Positions 35,997-43,377 of a stretch of 64,000 nucleotides of DNA are shown here, piece by piece. Below the pieces are notes generated by a model. It was given only the letters and a program-made list of their open reading frames with translations, was not told the origin of the DNA and did not search any database. The stretch is from Rubrobacter tropicus. GTDB lineage: Bacteria > Actinomycetota > Rubrobacteria > Rubrobacterales > Rubrobacteraceae. A program made the translations under genes and the position numbers. Numbering within the stretch: the stretch's first letter is position 1; every line of letters begins with the position of its first letter. The stretch lies in contig NZ_CP045119.1 of NCBI RefSeq assembly GCF_011492945.1, positions 930,001 through 994,000 on the forward strand, in the 5' to 3' direction.

Positions 35997-36738
35997 TTAT
36001 GTAGACGCCGCCGTTGATGTCGAGTGACTGTCCCGTGATGTAGTCGCCGTCCTCGACCAGGTACCGGACGGCGCGCGCGATCTCCTCGGGCTCGCCGAAG
36101 CGCCTCAGCGGCACCGATTTCAGGAGCTTCTCCTTTGCCTCCTCCGGGATGGCCGCAACCATGTCCGTGTTTATGAAGCCGGGGCAGATGGCGTTGACGG
36201 TTATTCCGTAGCGGGCCAGCTCGAGGGCCGCGGTCTTGGTGAAGCCGAGCAAGCCGCCCTTGGCCGCGGAGTAGTTCGCCTGGCCGATATTGCCGGCCTC
36301 CCCGACGAAGGAGCTCATGTTGATGATCTTGCCCCCGCCTGCCTCGGTCATGTGCGGCAACACCGCGTGCACGGTGTAGAAGGCGCTGTTCAGGTCGACC
36401 TGGATCACTTTGTCCCAATCATCCACCGTGAGCTTCTTGAGCGTCTTGTCTATGTTGATCCCGGCGTTGTTGACCAACACGTCGATCCTGTTGAACCGCT
36501 CTATCGCCTTGTCTATGAGTGCCTGCGCCTGCTCCGGGTCCGAGACGTCACCCTGGACCGCTATCGCCTCACCGCCCGCCTCTTCTATCTTTGAGACCAA
36601 CTCTTCGGCGGGCTCCTTGCTTCGCGAGTAGTTGACGACGACCTTCGCCCCACCCGCCGCGAGCTCCTCGGAGATCGCCGCGCCAAGCCCCCGGCTCGCC
36701 CCCGTCACTACCGCAACCGCTTCTTTCAGAGTTCCCAC
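35989..36738 (-). CDS. phaB: acetoacetyl-CoA reductase / 3-oxoacyl reductase (SDR)
   Basis: The 249-residue reductase has TGASRGLG, VNYSRS after the second strand (an NADPH-type pattern), NNAGIN, NMSSFVGEAGNIGQANYSAAK with catalytic Ser, Tyr and Lys, and DINGGVYI at the end. In PHA synthesis PhaB reduces acetoacetyl-CoA to (R)-3-hydroxybutyryl-CoA. Divergent from the phaQ-phasin-phaA genes and preceded by a PHA-type dyad at 36804-36822, which supports PhaB over a fatty-acid FabG role. Confidence 0.82.
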   Translation of the reverse strand: MGTLKEAVAVVTGASRGLGAAISEELAAGGAKVVVNYSRSKEPAEELVSKIEEAGGEAIAVQGDVSDPEQAQALIDKAIERFNRIDVLVNNAGINIDKTLKKLTVDDWDKVIQVDLNSAFYTVHAVLPHMTEAGGGKIINMSSFVGEAGNIGQANYSAAKGGLLGFTKTAALELARYGITVNAICPGFINTDMVAAIPEEAKEKLLKSVPLRRFGEPEEIARAVRYLVEDGDYITGQSLDINGGVYIRT

Positions 36739-36803
36739 GTATCCTCCCTTTTACCGTAGTTTCCCTCGAAACAGTTTATTGACCGGGTAGACCAGCCGCA
36801 AAC

Positions 36804-36822
36804 TAGATACCCCAAGCACATA
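36804..36822. promoter_or_regulatory. imperfect PHA-regulon dyad upstream of phaB
   Basis: TAGATAC-CCCAA-GCACATA fits TATRTGY-N5-RCAYATA at 12 of 14 positions with a perfect right half. It is 66 bp before the phaB start and 75 bp from the perfect site of phaQ. Confidence 0.5.
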
Positions 36823-36880
36823 AGACCGCGAGATCCCACCCCCGAAACGTTACAATGCTACAGAAATGTCGCGAAAAACC

Positions 36881-36915
36881 TTGACGAGTACATATATATG
36901 TGTAGACTGCATATA
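36881..36915 (+). promoter_or_regulatory. phaQ promoter with overlapping operator
   Basis: TTGACG (36881-36886) and TAGACT (36903-36908) are separated by 16 bp. The dyad TATGTGT-AGACT-GCATATA at 36897-36915 covers the -10 hexamer, the arrangement expected for repression. Predicted transcription start is near 36915. Confidence 0.7.
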
Positions 36916-36934
36916 GAGTATGGAAGAGAGAGCT

Positions 36935-37345
36935 ATGAACAACGAAGAAAAAGGGCGTGCTGTCGGGGACCGGGAGGCTGGTTTCCGGGGGGTAGAGGCG
37001 CGGCCCAGGAACTGGCTGGTGCCGGTGATCCTGTTGTCGTTGCGCGAATGGAACTCCTACGGCTACGAGCTTATGGAGCGGGCTTCGAACTTCGGGTTCG
37101 AGGCGATGAACCCGGGGACGTTGTACAGGACGCTCAGGCAGATGGAGAAGGACGGGATCGTGGAGTCCAGTTGGGAGACCTCCAGGGGAGGACCGGCCCG
37201 CCGGATGTACACGATCACGGACGCGGGGAAGGCTTACCTGGACTTCTGGGCCAGGTCCCTCGAGCAGTACCAGCAGACCATGGACACCTTCTTCCGGCTC
37301 TACACGGGAAGGCCGTTGAAAGACGAGCCGGACGAGAAGAAGTAG
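36935..37345 (+). CDS. phaQ: PadR family regulator, PHA-responsive repressor PhaQ-like
   Basis: A winged-helix PadR protein: NWLVPVILLSLREWNSYGYELME is the PadR N-terminal signature, followed by PGTLYRTLRQMEKDGIVES and RRMYTITDAGKAYLD. A C-terminal helix (YQQTMDTFFRLYTG) should mediate dimerisation. PhaQ of Bacillus represses phasin genes and is released by PHA. Here the two phasin-like genes follow at once. ATG 36935 gives a 20-nt leader from the predicted start site with GGAAGAGAGAG; ATG 36920 is possible. The operator over its own promoter implies autoregulation. Confidence 0.85.
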   Translation: MNNEEKGRAVGDREAGFRGVEARPRNWLVPVILLSLREWNSYGYELMERASNFGFEAMNPGTLYRTLRQMEKDGIVESSWETSRGGPARRMYTITDAGKAYLDFWARSLEQYQQTMDTFFRLYTGRPLKDEPDEKK

Positions 37346-37384
37346 CAAGAGTTCGCGTCGCACGCGAGAAAGGGGTTAGCCCGA

Positions 37385-37720
37385 ATGGCTACCAACGTCG
37401 AGAAGGCCAACAAGGCCGCCGAGAAGCTGGCCGAGACCACGCGCGATTCCTACCAGACCGTCGTGGACCACGCGGTCGGGCTGCAGGAGCGGAACGTCAG
37501 GTTCGCGCAGGGTGTGGTCGATGGTTCCATCAAGGAGCTGCGCCACCAGGCCGAGAGCAACCGGGCGATGACCCAGGAGCTCGTGGAGCGGGCCGAGAAG
37601 CAGCGCGAAGCCTACCAGACGCTCGTCGAGCAGTCCCTCGACGCGTACCTGGACCTCGCCTACGCGCCCCTCTCCTACTACAAGGAGGGCCTGCAGGTCG
37701 CCAAGAAGGCCACCAGGTAA
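37385..37720 (+). CDS. phasin-like PHA granule-associated protein
   Basis: A 111-residue, fully helical protein without Cys or membrane segments. Long amphipathic stretches (NKAAEKLAETTRDSYQTVVDH, and LVERAEKQREAYQTLVEQ) match the phasin pattern, ending DLAYAPLSYYKEGLQVAKKA. Phasins coat PHA granules and influence their size. It follows phaQ by 39 nt and precedes a paralogue. Family assignment rests on composition, helix pattern and context more than on an exact motif. Confidence 0.75.
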   Translation: MATNVEKANKAAEKLAETTRDSYQTVVDHAVGLQERNVRFAQGVVDGSIKELRHQAESNRAMTQELVERAEKQREAYQTLVEQSLDAYLDLAYAPLSYYKEGLQVAKKATR

Positions 37721-37747
37721 ACAGACCGGCACGCGTCAACGTTTCGT

Positions 37748-37779
37748 GGGGGGTGGGCTTCCGGGCCCGCCCCCCTTTA
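37748..37779 (+). terminator. intrinsic terminator between the two phasin-like genes
   Basis: Stem GGGGGGTGGGC/GCCCGCCCCCC (one G-T wobble), loop TTCCGG, followed by TTTAT. It would end or attenuate the phaQ-phasin transcript before the second phasin gene. Confidence 0.75.
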
Positions 37780-37857
37780 TGTTTCGCGGGTCGTGTCCGG
37801 GGGTATGAAAGCGGGTTGTTCGGATAAGTCCCGAATAGAAAGGAAAGGATCGAAAAC

Positions 37858-38199
37858 ATGGATCAGAAACAGCAGAAGCAGGTAAACGAGGCGGCCGAGA
37901 AGTTCGCCGGGGCGATCAAAGAGTCTTACCAGGCGATCGCCGATAGGTCGGTCTCCGCGCAGGAGCTAAACGCGCAGCTCACGCAGGAGTTCTTCAACGG
38001 GGTCATCAACAACCTGAGGACCCAGGCCTCCAACAACCGGGCGCTGGCCGACGACCTGATCGAGCAGCAGCGCAAGCAGCAGGAGGCCTCCCAGGCGCTC
38101 GCCCAGGAGGGCGCGAACGCCTACATGGACTTCCTGAACTCCATGTTCTCCTACTACAGGGGGGACCTGGAAGAGGCCCAGAAGCGGGCCAAGAGGTAG
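37858..38199 (+). CDS. phasin-like protein, paralogue
   Basis: A 113-residue all-helical protein, Gln-rich at the N-terminus (MDQKQQKQVNEAAEKF). It aligns by eye with the upstream phasin-like protein: AIKESYQAIADRSVSAQELNAQ against TTRDSYQTVVDHAVGLQERNVR, and FSYYRGDLEEAQKRAKR against LSYYKEGLQVAKKATR. AGGAAAGGATCGAAAAC precedes the ATG. Its own terminator follows. The duplication suggests specialisation in granule coating. Confidence 0.75.
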   Translation: MDQKQQKQVNEAAEKFAGAIKESYQAIADRSVSAQELNAQLTQEFFNGVINNLRTQASNNRALADDLIEQQRKQQEASQALAQEGANAYMDFLNSMFSYYRGDLEEAQKRAKR

Positions 38200-38221
38200 A
38201 GGAAGCTTACAGAAGGTTTAG

Positions 38222-38257
38222 AAAGGCCCGGACCATTCGGTTCGGGCCTTTCTTTTT
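38222..38257 (+). terminator. intrinsic terminator after the second phasin-like gene
   Basis: Stem AAAGGCCCG/CGGGCCTTT followed by CTTTTT. It lies 22 bp after the stop codon, with canonical hairpin and T-tract. Confidence 0.9.
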
Positions 38258-38295
38258 GATGTATGCTTCGGTCAGGATAAGAGGAAGGAGAAAAG

Positions 38296-39504
38296 GTGAG
38301 CTTCGGCAACGGAAACGGCACCGAGATCGTGATCTCGACGCCCCTCAGGACCGCCATAGGCACGTTCGGGGGCGCGCTCAAGGACACGCCGGCCACGGAC
38401 CTCGGGGCGACGGTGGGCAAGGAAGTCCTCAGCCGCTCCGGCATAGAGGGCGAGCAGGTCGACCAGATCATAGTCGGCAACATCCTCTCGGCCGGGCAGG
38501 GCATGAACCCGGGCCGCCAGGTCGGCATGAAGACCGGTCTCCCGGTAACGACCCCGGGCATGACCCTCAACAGGATGTGCGGCTCGGGCCTTCAGGCCAT
38601 CATCTCGGCCGCCCAGGAAGTGGCCTTGGGTGATGCGGACGTCGTGATGGCGGGCGGCATCGAGAACATGGACCGGGCGCCCTTCCTTCTAGACAAGGGG
38701 CGTTACGGCTACAGGATGGGGATGCCTTCTGCCGAGATCCAGGACCACATGGTCTTCGACGGCCTGTGGGACGTCTTCAACAACTACCATATGGGCGTTA
38801 CGGCGGAGAACGTCGCGGAAGAGTACGGCATCACCCGCGAAGACTCCGACGCCTACGCGGTGCGCAGCCACCAGCGGGCGGCGAAGGCCCACGAAGACGA
38901 GCTCTTCGACGGCCAGATCGTGCCGGTCGAGGTCAGGCAGAAGAAAGAGAAGGTCCAGTTCACCACCGACGAGCATATCCGGGCCAACGCTAGCGTCGAG
39001 GGCCTCCAGAAGCTAAAGACGGTCTTCAAGAAAGAGGGCGGCACGGTGACCGCGGCCAACGCATCGGGCATCAACGACGGGGCCGCGATGATGCTCGTAT
39101 CGAGCGAGAAGAAGGCCGAGGAACTCGGCATGCCCGTAGCCGGCAGGCTCGTCTCGGCCGCCGTATCGGGCGTCGACCCGTCGGTGATGGGGACCGGCAT
39201 GATCCCAGCCTCCAGGATGGCGCTGAAGAAGGCCGGCCTCTCGGTCGACGACCTCGACGCCGTCGAGGCGAACGAGGCCTTCTCGTCCATCGCGATAGCC
39301 GTCGGGCGCGAGCTCGAGGTGCCCGAGGAGAAGCTCAACCCGGTCGGCGGCGCCGTCGCCCTCGGCCACCCCATCGGGGCCACGGGAGCCGTACTAACCG
39401 TCAAGATTCTGCACCACCTCGCCCGCACGAACGGCCGCTACGGCCTGGTAACCCTCTGCATCGGTGGCGGGATGGGCATAGCCGCGATCTTCGAGAGGGT
39501 GTAA
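38296..39504 (+). CDS. phaA: acetyl-CoA C-acetyltransferase (thiolase)
   Basis: The 402-residue thiolase has the acyl-binding Cys95 in NRMCGSGLQAI, NEAFSSIAIAV, GGAVALGHPIGATGA with catalytic His, and the second Cys in TLCIGGGMG. Biosynthetic thiolases join two acetyl-CoA into acetoacetyl-CoA, the first PHA step; degradative function is also possible. GTG 38296 follows GGAAGGAGAAAAG. It lies between phasins and other PHA-regulon genes, so phaA is the likely role. Confidence 0.9.
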   Translation: MSFGNGNGTEIVISTPLRTAIGTFGGALKDTPATDLGATVGKEVLSRSGIEGEQVDQIIVGNILSAGQGMNPGRQVGMKTGLPVTTPGMTLNRMCGSGLQAIISAAQEVALGDADVVMAGGIENMDRAPFLLDKGRYGYRMGMPSAEIQDHMVFDGLWDVFNNYHMGVTAENVAEEYGITREDSDAYAVRSHQRAAKAHEDELFDGQIVPVEVRQKKEKVQFTTDEHIRANASVEGLQKLKTVFKKEGGTVTAANASGINDGAAMMLVSSEKKAEELGMPVAGRLVSAAVSGVDPSVMGTGMIPASRMALKKAGLSVDDLDAVEANEAFSSIAIAVGRELEVPEEKLNPVGGAVALGHPIGATGAVLTVKILHHLARTNGRYGLVTLCIGGGMGIAAIFERV

Positions 39505-39507
39505 GAA

Positions 39508-39669
39508 TAGCTGTCAGCTTTTAGCTTTCAGCTATCAGCCAAGAGAAGGGACCGGGGTGAGAAACCCCGGTCCCTTCTCTTTTGCTTCGGCAAGACCGGC
39601 GAGGTCTGAAGCCCGAGAGTCCCGTCCCCAAACGGACAAGCTGAAAGCTGACGGCTGATAGCTGAAAGC
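39508..39669. repeat. heptad repeat element containing an 18-bp terminator stem (copy j)
   Basis: Left arm CTGTCAGCTTTTAGCTTTCAG and right arm AAGCTGAAAGCTGACGGCTG flank a perfect 18-bp stem at 39541-39581 (AAGAGAAGGGACCGGGGT, loop GAGAA) followed by TTTG. Lies between convergent phaA and GNAT genes. Confidence 0.85.
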
Positions 39670-39671
39670 CC

Positions 39672-40223
39672 TTACGCCGCCGTGCTCGGCCTCAGGTCGA
39701 TCTCGACGTGCTCGGCCCCGTCTTCCCACCGTTTGCGCTCCGGGAGGTCGAGGCTGCGCAGCAGGTGGAGCATCCCGGCGTTCTCGCGCATGACGAGGGC
39801 GTACAGCCGTTCGAGACCGTTCGCGCGGGCGGCCTCTATGAGGTGGCGGGTGAGCCCGATGCCGAGCCCCCGGTCCTGGAACCTGTCCTCCACGAGCGCC
39901 GCGTACTCGGCCGCGTCGGTGCCGGGCTCGCGCTCGTAGCGGACCACGCCCACGACCTCCCCGGGGTCCTCGGGATCGAGCGCCACCAGCGCGAACCGGT
40001 CCCGGCCGTCGACCTCCGCGAACCGCCGGGCCTGCTTGTCAGAGAGCCTCTTGAGGGGGCCGAAGAACCTCAACTCTACCGACCTGTCGCTCGACCGCGC
40101 CACGAGACGCTGCAGCGCCGCCGCGTCCCCGGCGCGTATCTCGCGCACCGGCACGCAAACGCCGTCTCGCAACGCCAGAACCCGCGTGTCGTCCATCATA
40201 TCGACGCCCCCGTAGAGGGCCAT
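39672..40223 (-). CDS. GNAT family N-acetyltransferase
   Basis: The 183-residue GNAT protein has VREIRAGDAAALQRLVAR at the start, VGVVRYE on strand 4 and the acetyl-CoA loop EDRFQDRGLGIGLTRHLIEAAR. VELRFFGPLKRLS resembles the GNAT domain of protein lysine acetyltransferases of the Pat type. ATG 40223 lies 3 nt after a TACAAT hexamer, so ATG 40199 or 40196 may be the real start. A perfect PHA dyad lies at 40234-40252 in its promoter, placing it in the PHA regulon. Substrate unknown. Confidence 0.82.
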   Translation of the reverse strand: MALYGGVDMMDDTRVLALRDGVCVPVREIRAGDAAALQRLVARSSDRSVELRFFGPLKRLSDKQARRFAEVDGRDRFALVALDPEDPGEVVGVVRYEREPGTDAAEYAALVEDRFQDRGLGIGLTRHLIEAARANGLERLYALVMRENAGMLHLLRSLDLPERKRWEDGAEHVEIDLRPSTAA

Positions 40224-40233
40224 GAATTGTATC

Positions 40234-40252
40234 TATGTGCGTATTGCATATA
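40234..40252. promoter_or_regulatory. perfect PHA-regulon dyad upstream of the GNAT gene
   Basis: TATGTGC-GTATT-GCATATA fits TATRTGY-N5-RCAYATA at all 14 positions. It precedes a TACAAT hexamer on the minus strand and sits 11 bp from the first ATG. Confidence 0.7.
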
Positions 40253-40293
40253 AAGAGCTTACCGCATAAGTCGGGGGTCTGGTTGTCAAAAGG

Positions 40294-40725
40294 TTAACTT
40301 TGCGGGTCTGTGGTCTCCTGTTGGGGGAAGTCTGGGCGGACGAGCTCGAGGAACTGGTCCTGGGTGACTTCCAGGTACTCTTTGAGTTGTTCCGGTGTCA
40401 GGCGGCCCGACATGGCTTGAACGAGGGTGTCGCGTTGGGCCTGGAGGAGCTTCAGGGCGCGGCGGTGGTCTTCTTCGAGGGAGCCTGTCCAGGTCTTTGC
40501 GGCCTCCTGGGCGGCCTGCTCGAATGGTTTGCCTTCCAGGATCAGGGCCGCGAGTTCCGCGGCCCTGTACGTGGTCGTCGCGAGGCGGCGCTGGGCCCGG
40601 ACGAGGCCCACAGTCGTGTTCAGGCTTATGGCGTAGCGGAGGAGGTTGGCGACGTGGCGGGCCTCTTCCGGCGAGACCCCGAGTTCCGCGCGGTCCGCTC
40701 CGCCGCGGGGCTGCGTCTCTTCCAC
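40294..40725 (-). CDS. hypothetical helical protein, possible phasin-like or regulatory
   Basis: A 143-residue soluble protein predicted to be mostly helical (ARHVANLLRYAISLNTTVGLV, EEDHRRALKLLQAQRDTLVQ). The C-terminal part has LTPEQLKEYLEVTQDQFLELV. No known domain is recognised. It starts with GTG 3 nt from the acyl-CoA dehydrogenase stop and is likely cotranscribed with it. Confidence 0.65.
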   Translation of the reverse strand: MEETQPRGGADRAELGVSPEEARHVANLLRYAISLNTTVGLVRAQRRLATTTYRAAELAALILEGKPFEQAAQEAAKTWTGSLEEDHRRALKLLQAQRDTLVQAMSGRLTPEQLKEYLEVTQDQFLELVRPDFPQQETTDPQS

Positions 40726-40727
40726 GC

Positions 40728-41978
40728 TCAGCGGGGTTTCTCTTCCGCCCGGCCGTCGCGGGTGGAGTCCTTCGGGGGGCGGGCCGAGAAGGCGCGGTGG
40801 CCCGTGATGGCCTGGCCCACGATCAGGGCGTTCACGTCGTTCGTGCCCTCGTAGGTGTAGACCCCCTCGATGTCCGCCATGTGCTCCATGACGCGGTAGT
40901 CGAGCAGGACGCCGTTGCCGCCGAGGACCTCGCGGGCAAGCGCCGCCGTGCGGCGGGCCTTGGCCACGTTGTTCATCTTGAACATGGAGACCGTAGGCGG
41001 GTCGAGGAGTCCCTCGTCTTTAAGGCGACCCACGTGGATGGAGAGGAGTTGGGAGAGGGAGATCTCGTTGACCATCTCGACCAGCTTCTGCTGCACGAGC
41101 TGGAAGGAGGCTATCGGCTGCCCGAACTGCTCCCGCTCCTTTGTGTAGGCCAGCGCTACTTCGTAGCAGTCCGCCGCCTGGCCCAGGCCGTCCCACCCGA
41201 CCCCGTAGCGCGAGTGCGTGAGCACGGACAGGGTGGACCCGAGGCCGGTCGCCCCCGGTAACCGGGCATCGGCCGGGACGTGGCAGTCTTCTAGCTTGAT
41301 GTGGGCCTGCCAGACGGCCCGCTGGGAGCCCTTACGGGGAAGGACCTCGGCCCGGAAGCCGGGGTTATCTCCTTCTACGAGGAAGCCGGAGATCTTGTTG
41401 TCCTCGGTCCTGGCCCAGATCACGGCCACGTCGGCGAACGTGGCGTTGCCGATCCACTTCTTCTCCCCGTCGAGCACGTAGCCGCCGTCTTTCTCCGTTG
41501 CAGTAGTCGCGAGCGAGCCCGGGTCGCTTCCCGCCCCCGGCTCGGTGAGGCCGAAGCACCCTACCTTCTCGCACCGCGCCATCTCCGGCAGCCACTTCCG
41601 CTTCTGATCCTCGGAACCCAACTCGTGGATGGCCGCCATCGCGAGCCCGCTCTGCACGTGCAGGAACGTGGCCAGGGACCCCGACCCGCGCGCCAGCTCC
41701 GCGATGGCGAGCCCGTAGGCCACGTTGTTCCACCCCGCGCAACCGTACTCCGGGGAGAAGGTGCCGCCCATGAGCCCGAGCTCCCCGAGGCCGGGGAGCG
41801 CCTCGAAGGGGAACTCAGCCCGGTCCCAGTGGTCCGCGGCGGACGGGATCACATCCCGCTCCACGAACTCGCGTACCCTGTCCCTGACCTCCTTCTCTTC
41901 CCCCGAAAGAAGGCGGTCAGACCGAATGAAATCGTTCTTTTGAGTCTCTTGCTTTACGCCATCGGGCGTGACGGTCAT
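40728..41978 (-). CDS. acyl-CoA dehydrogenase, glutaryl-CoA dehydrogenase-like, second copy
   Basis: The 416-residue flavoprotein has CFGLTEPGAGSDPGS, WIGNATFADVAVIWAR, QFGQPIASFQLVQQKL and YEGTNDVNALIVGQAITG with the catalytic Glu. It is clearly related to the enzyme at 28984 but differs through most of the sequence. Substrate may be glutaryl-CoA or a branched acyl-CoA. A TATATT hexamer near 42016 on the minus strand may be its -10. Confidence 0.85.
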   Translation of the reverse strand: MTVTPDGVKQETQKNDFIRSDRLLSGEEKEVRDRVREFVERDVIPSAADHWDRAEFPFEALPGLGELGLMGGTFSPEYGCAGWNNVAYGLAIAELARGSGSLATFLHVQSGLAMAAIHELGSEDQKRKWLPEMARCEKVGCFGLTEPGAGSDPGSLATTATEKDGGYVLDGEKKWIGNATFADVAVIWARTEDNKISGFLVEGDNPGFRAEVLPRKGSQRAVWQAHIKLEDCHVPADARLPGATGLGSTLSVLTHSRYGVGWDGLGQAADCYEVALAYTKEREQFGQPIASFQLVQQKLVEMVNEISLSQLLSIHVGRLKDEGLLDPPTVSMFKMNNVAKARRTAALAREVLGGNGVLLDYRVMEHMADIEGVYTYEGTNDVNALIVGQAITGHRAFSARPPKDSTRDGRAEEKPR

Positions 41979-42162
41979 CTCTGCCCCTCGTGGTCTGTCG
42001 GCGTGACGGTCCCCACGCCAATATATGCGCGGCGGCGACCACGGTCAATCTCGAACCCCCGGAAGGAACCGGTACCCGCCCGTGGGGTGAAAGGGAAAGG
42101 AGAAGACGCGAGCACCGGCTAAGCCTATAGATACCGTATCCACTCCATCCTTTAACTCCAAA

Positions 42163-42336
42163 ATGCCCCCACGCACCAAGAATGTGCCGAAGTGTGTAGC
42201 GCGACCTCCTCAAAGCCCAGGCTTCCTTACGCTACCCTCCGAACGCTCATACTTCGGCCCGAAAGACGCGGCGCGGCACAACCTCGCGGCCCGGCTCTCC
42301 ACCGAGAACGAACCCGACGACGACGCTTGTAACTAA
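42163..42336 (+). CDS. possible small ORF or gene fragment
   Basis: A 57-codon frame whose second half (SYFGPKDAARHNLAARLSTE) reads like folded protein, while the first half is basic and irregular. There is no ribosome site before the ATG. It may be the 3' remnant of a lost gene. The rest of the 485-bp gap holds only the promoter at 42344. Confidence 0.25.
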   Translation: MPPRTKNVPKCVARPPQSPGFLTLPSERSYFGPKDAARHNLAARLSTENEPDDDACN

Positions 42337-42343
42337 GTGCAAA

Positions 42344-42371
42344 TTGACAGTATATGCGTAGTGAATACAAT
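42344..42371 (+). promoter_or_regulatory. strong promoter with internal PHA-type dyad
   Basis: TTGACA (42344-42349) and TACAAT (42366-42371) with 16-bp spacing form the best promoter match in the window. The dyad TATATGC-GTAGT-GAATACA (42351-42369, 12 of 14 positions) fills the spacer and part of the -10. A leader of about 85 nt separates it from the next gene. Confidence 0.7.
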
Positions 42372-42463
42372 GATTTGGAGGTCCGGGCTTCGGGCCGTAA
42401 GAGATCGGGGACGACGGGCGATCGTAAGTGTTCGGTCCCTGAGTCTACAAGAGGTAGGAGTTT

Positions 42464-42643
42464 ATGAAGAAGGCGTTGTACGAGGCGGTTTTGCAGGACG
42501 TTGGCAGGTACGAGGATCTGGCCCTCAGGGCAGAGGGTTCCGCGGACGATGAGCTCGCGGGGTTCTTCCGCGAGGTGCGCGACGAGAACCGGCTCAGGGC
42601 CGAGAAGGCCAGGCGGTTGCTTGCTCAGCGGGTTGCCGAGTAG
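42464..42643 (+). CDS. small helical hypothetical protein, 59 residues
   Basis: Starts MKKALYEAVLQDVGRYEDLA and ends RLRAEKARRLLAQRVAE; charged and helical throughout, with no membrane segment. TAGGAG lies 3 nt before the ATG. It is first behind the strong promoter at 42344 and 23 nt before the adenylate-kinase-like gene. A granule-associated or regulatory role is possible from context only. Confidence 0.6.
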   Translation: MKKALYEAVLQDVGRYEDLALRAEGSADDELAGFFREVRDENRLRAEKARRLLAQRVAE

Positions 42644-42666
42644 CGGCGTTCAAGAGGAGGAACAGC

Positions 42667-43347
42667 ATGAGGGTAGCTTTCATAGGTCCGGTGGGATCGG
42701 GCAAGAGCAGTCAGGCGCAGAGGCTTTCGTGGTCGCTGCCGTTCTACAACCGGTCGCCGAGGCTCTCCACGGGTGATCTTGTGCGGGCCCAGATCGAGGC
42801 TCGCACGCCGCTCGGGGCGCGGATCGGGGCCCTCCACGATGCCGGCGAGCCGGTCCCCGACGGGGTCGTATTCGACCTGCTGCTGCCGCACGTGCGGACG
42901 GCGGGGGGCTTCGTCCTCGACGACTTCCCGGCCAACGCGGGGCAGGCCGAGATCCTGGACGCGGAGCTCGAGGAACGCGGCGCCGGGCCGTTGCGCCACG
43001 TGATCTCGCTAGAAGGACCGTCGGACGACGAGCTCGTCGGGCGGGTCCTCGGCGGCCGGGTCCACAGCCGGGCGACCGACGCCGCGTACCACCTGAAGAA
43101 CGACCCGCCGCCGGGGCCCGAGAAGAGGCTCGACCCGGGCCCGTTCGAGCGGCGCAGCGACGACACCGAGGAGTCGCTCAGGCGGCGTCTGGGCGCGTAC
43201 CGCCGGGAGCACGCGCTCCTCAAAGAGCACTACGAGGCGCGGGGCGTGCTGACGGTCATCGACGCCGGGCGGCCGCTCGACAAGGTGGCCGAAGGCGTGC
43301 TCGACGCGCTCGGGCATCCCGAGAACCCGCAGTACTACGCGGTCTAG
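42667..43347 (+). CDS. adenylate kinase-like nucleoside monophosphate kinase
   Basis: The 226-residue P-loop protein has GPVGSGKSSQAQRL, STGDLVRAQIEA, FVLDDFPANAGQAEILD and a LID-like segment with RRSDDTEESLRRRL, all in adenylate kinase order. The usual GFPR is replaced by DDFPAN, so the NMP-binding Arg of that motif is missing. Typical housekeeping Adk lies in ribosomal clusters; this is probably a divergent paralogue. It is cotranscribed with the small protein at 42464. Confidence 0.8.
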   Translation: MRVAFIGPVGSGKSSQAQRLSWSLPFYNRSPRLSTGDLVRAQIEARTPLGARIGALHDAGEPVPDGVVFDLLLPHVRTAGGFVLDDFPANAGQAEILDAELEERGAGPLRHVISLEGPSDDELVGRVLGGRVHSRATDAAYHLKNDPPPGPEKRLDPGPFERRSDDTEESLRRRLGAYRREHALLKEHYEARGVLTVIDAGRPLDKVAEGVLDALGHPENPQYYAV

Positions 43348-43377
43348 GCAGTCTTTGGAGATACGAAGGGCGGCCAC

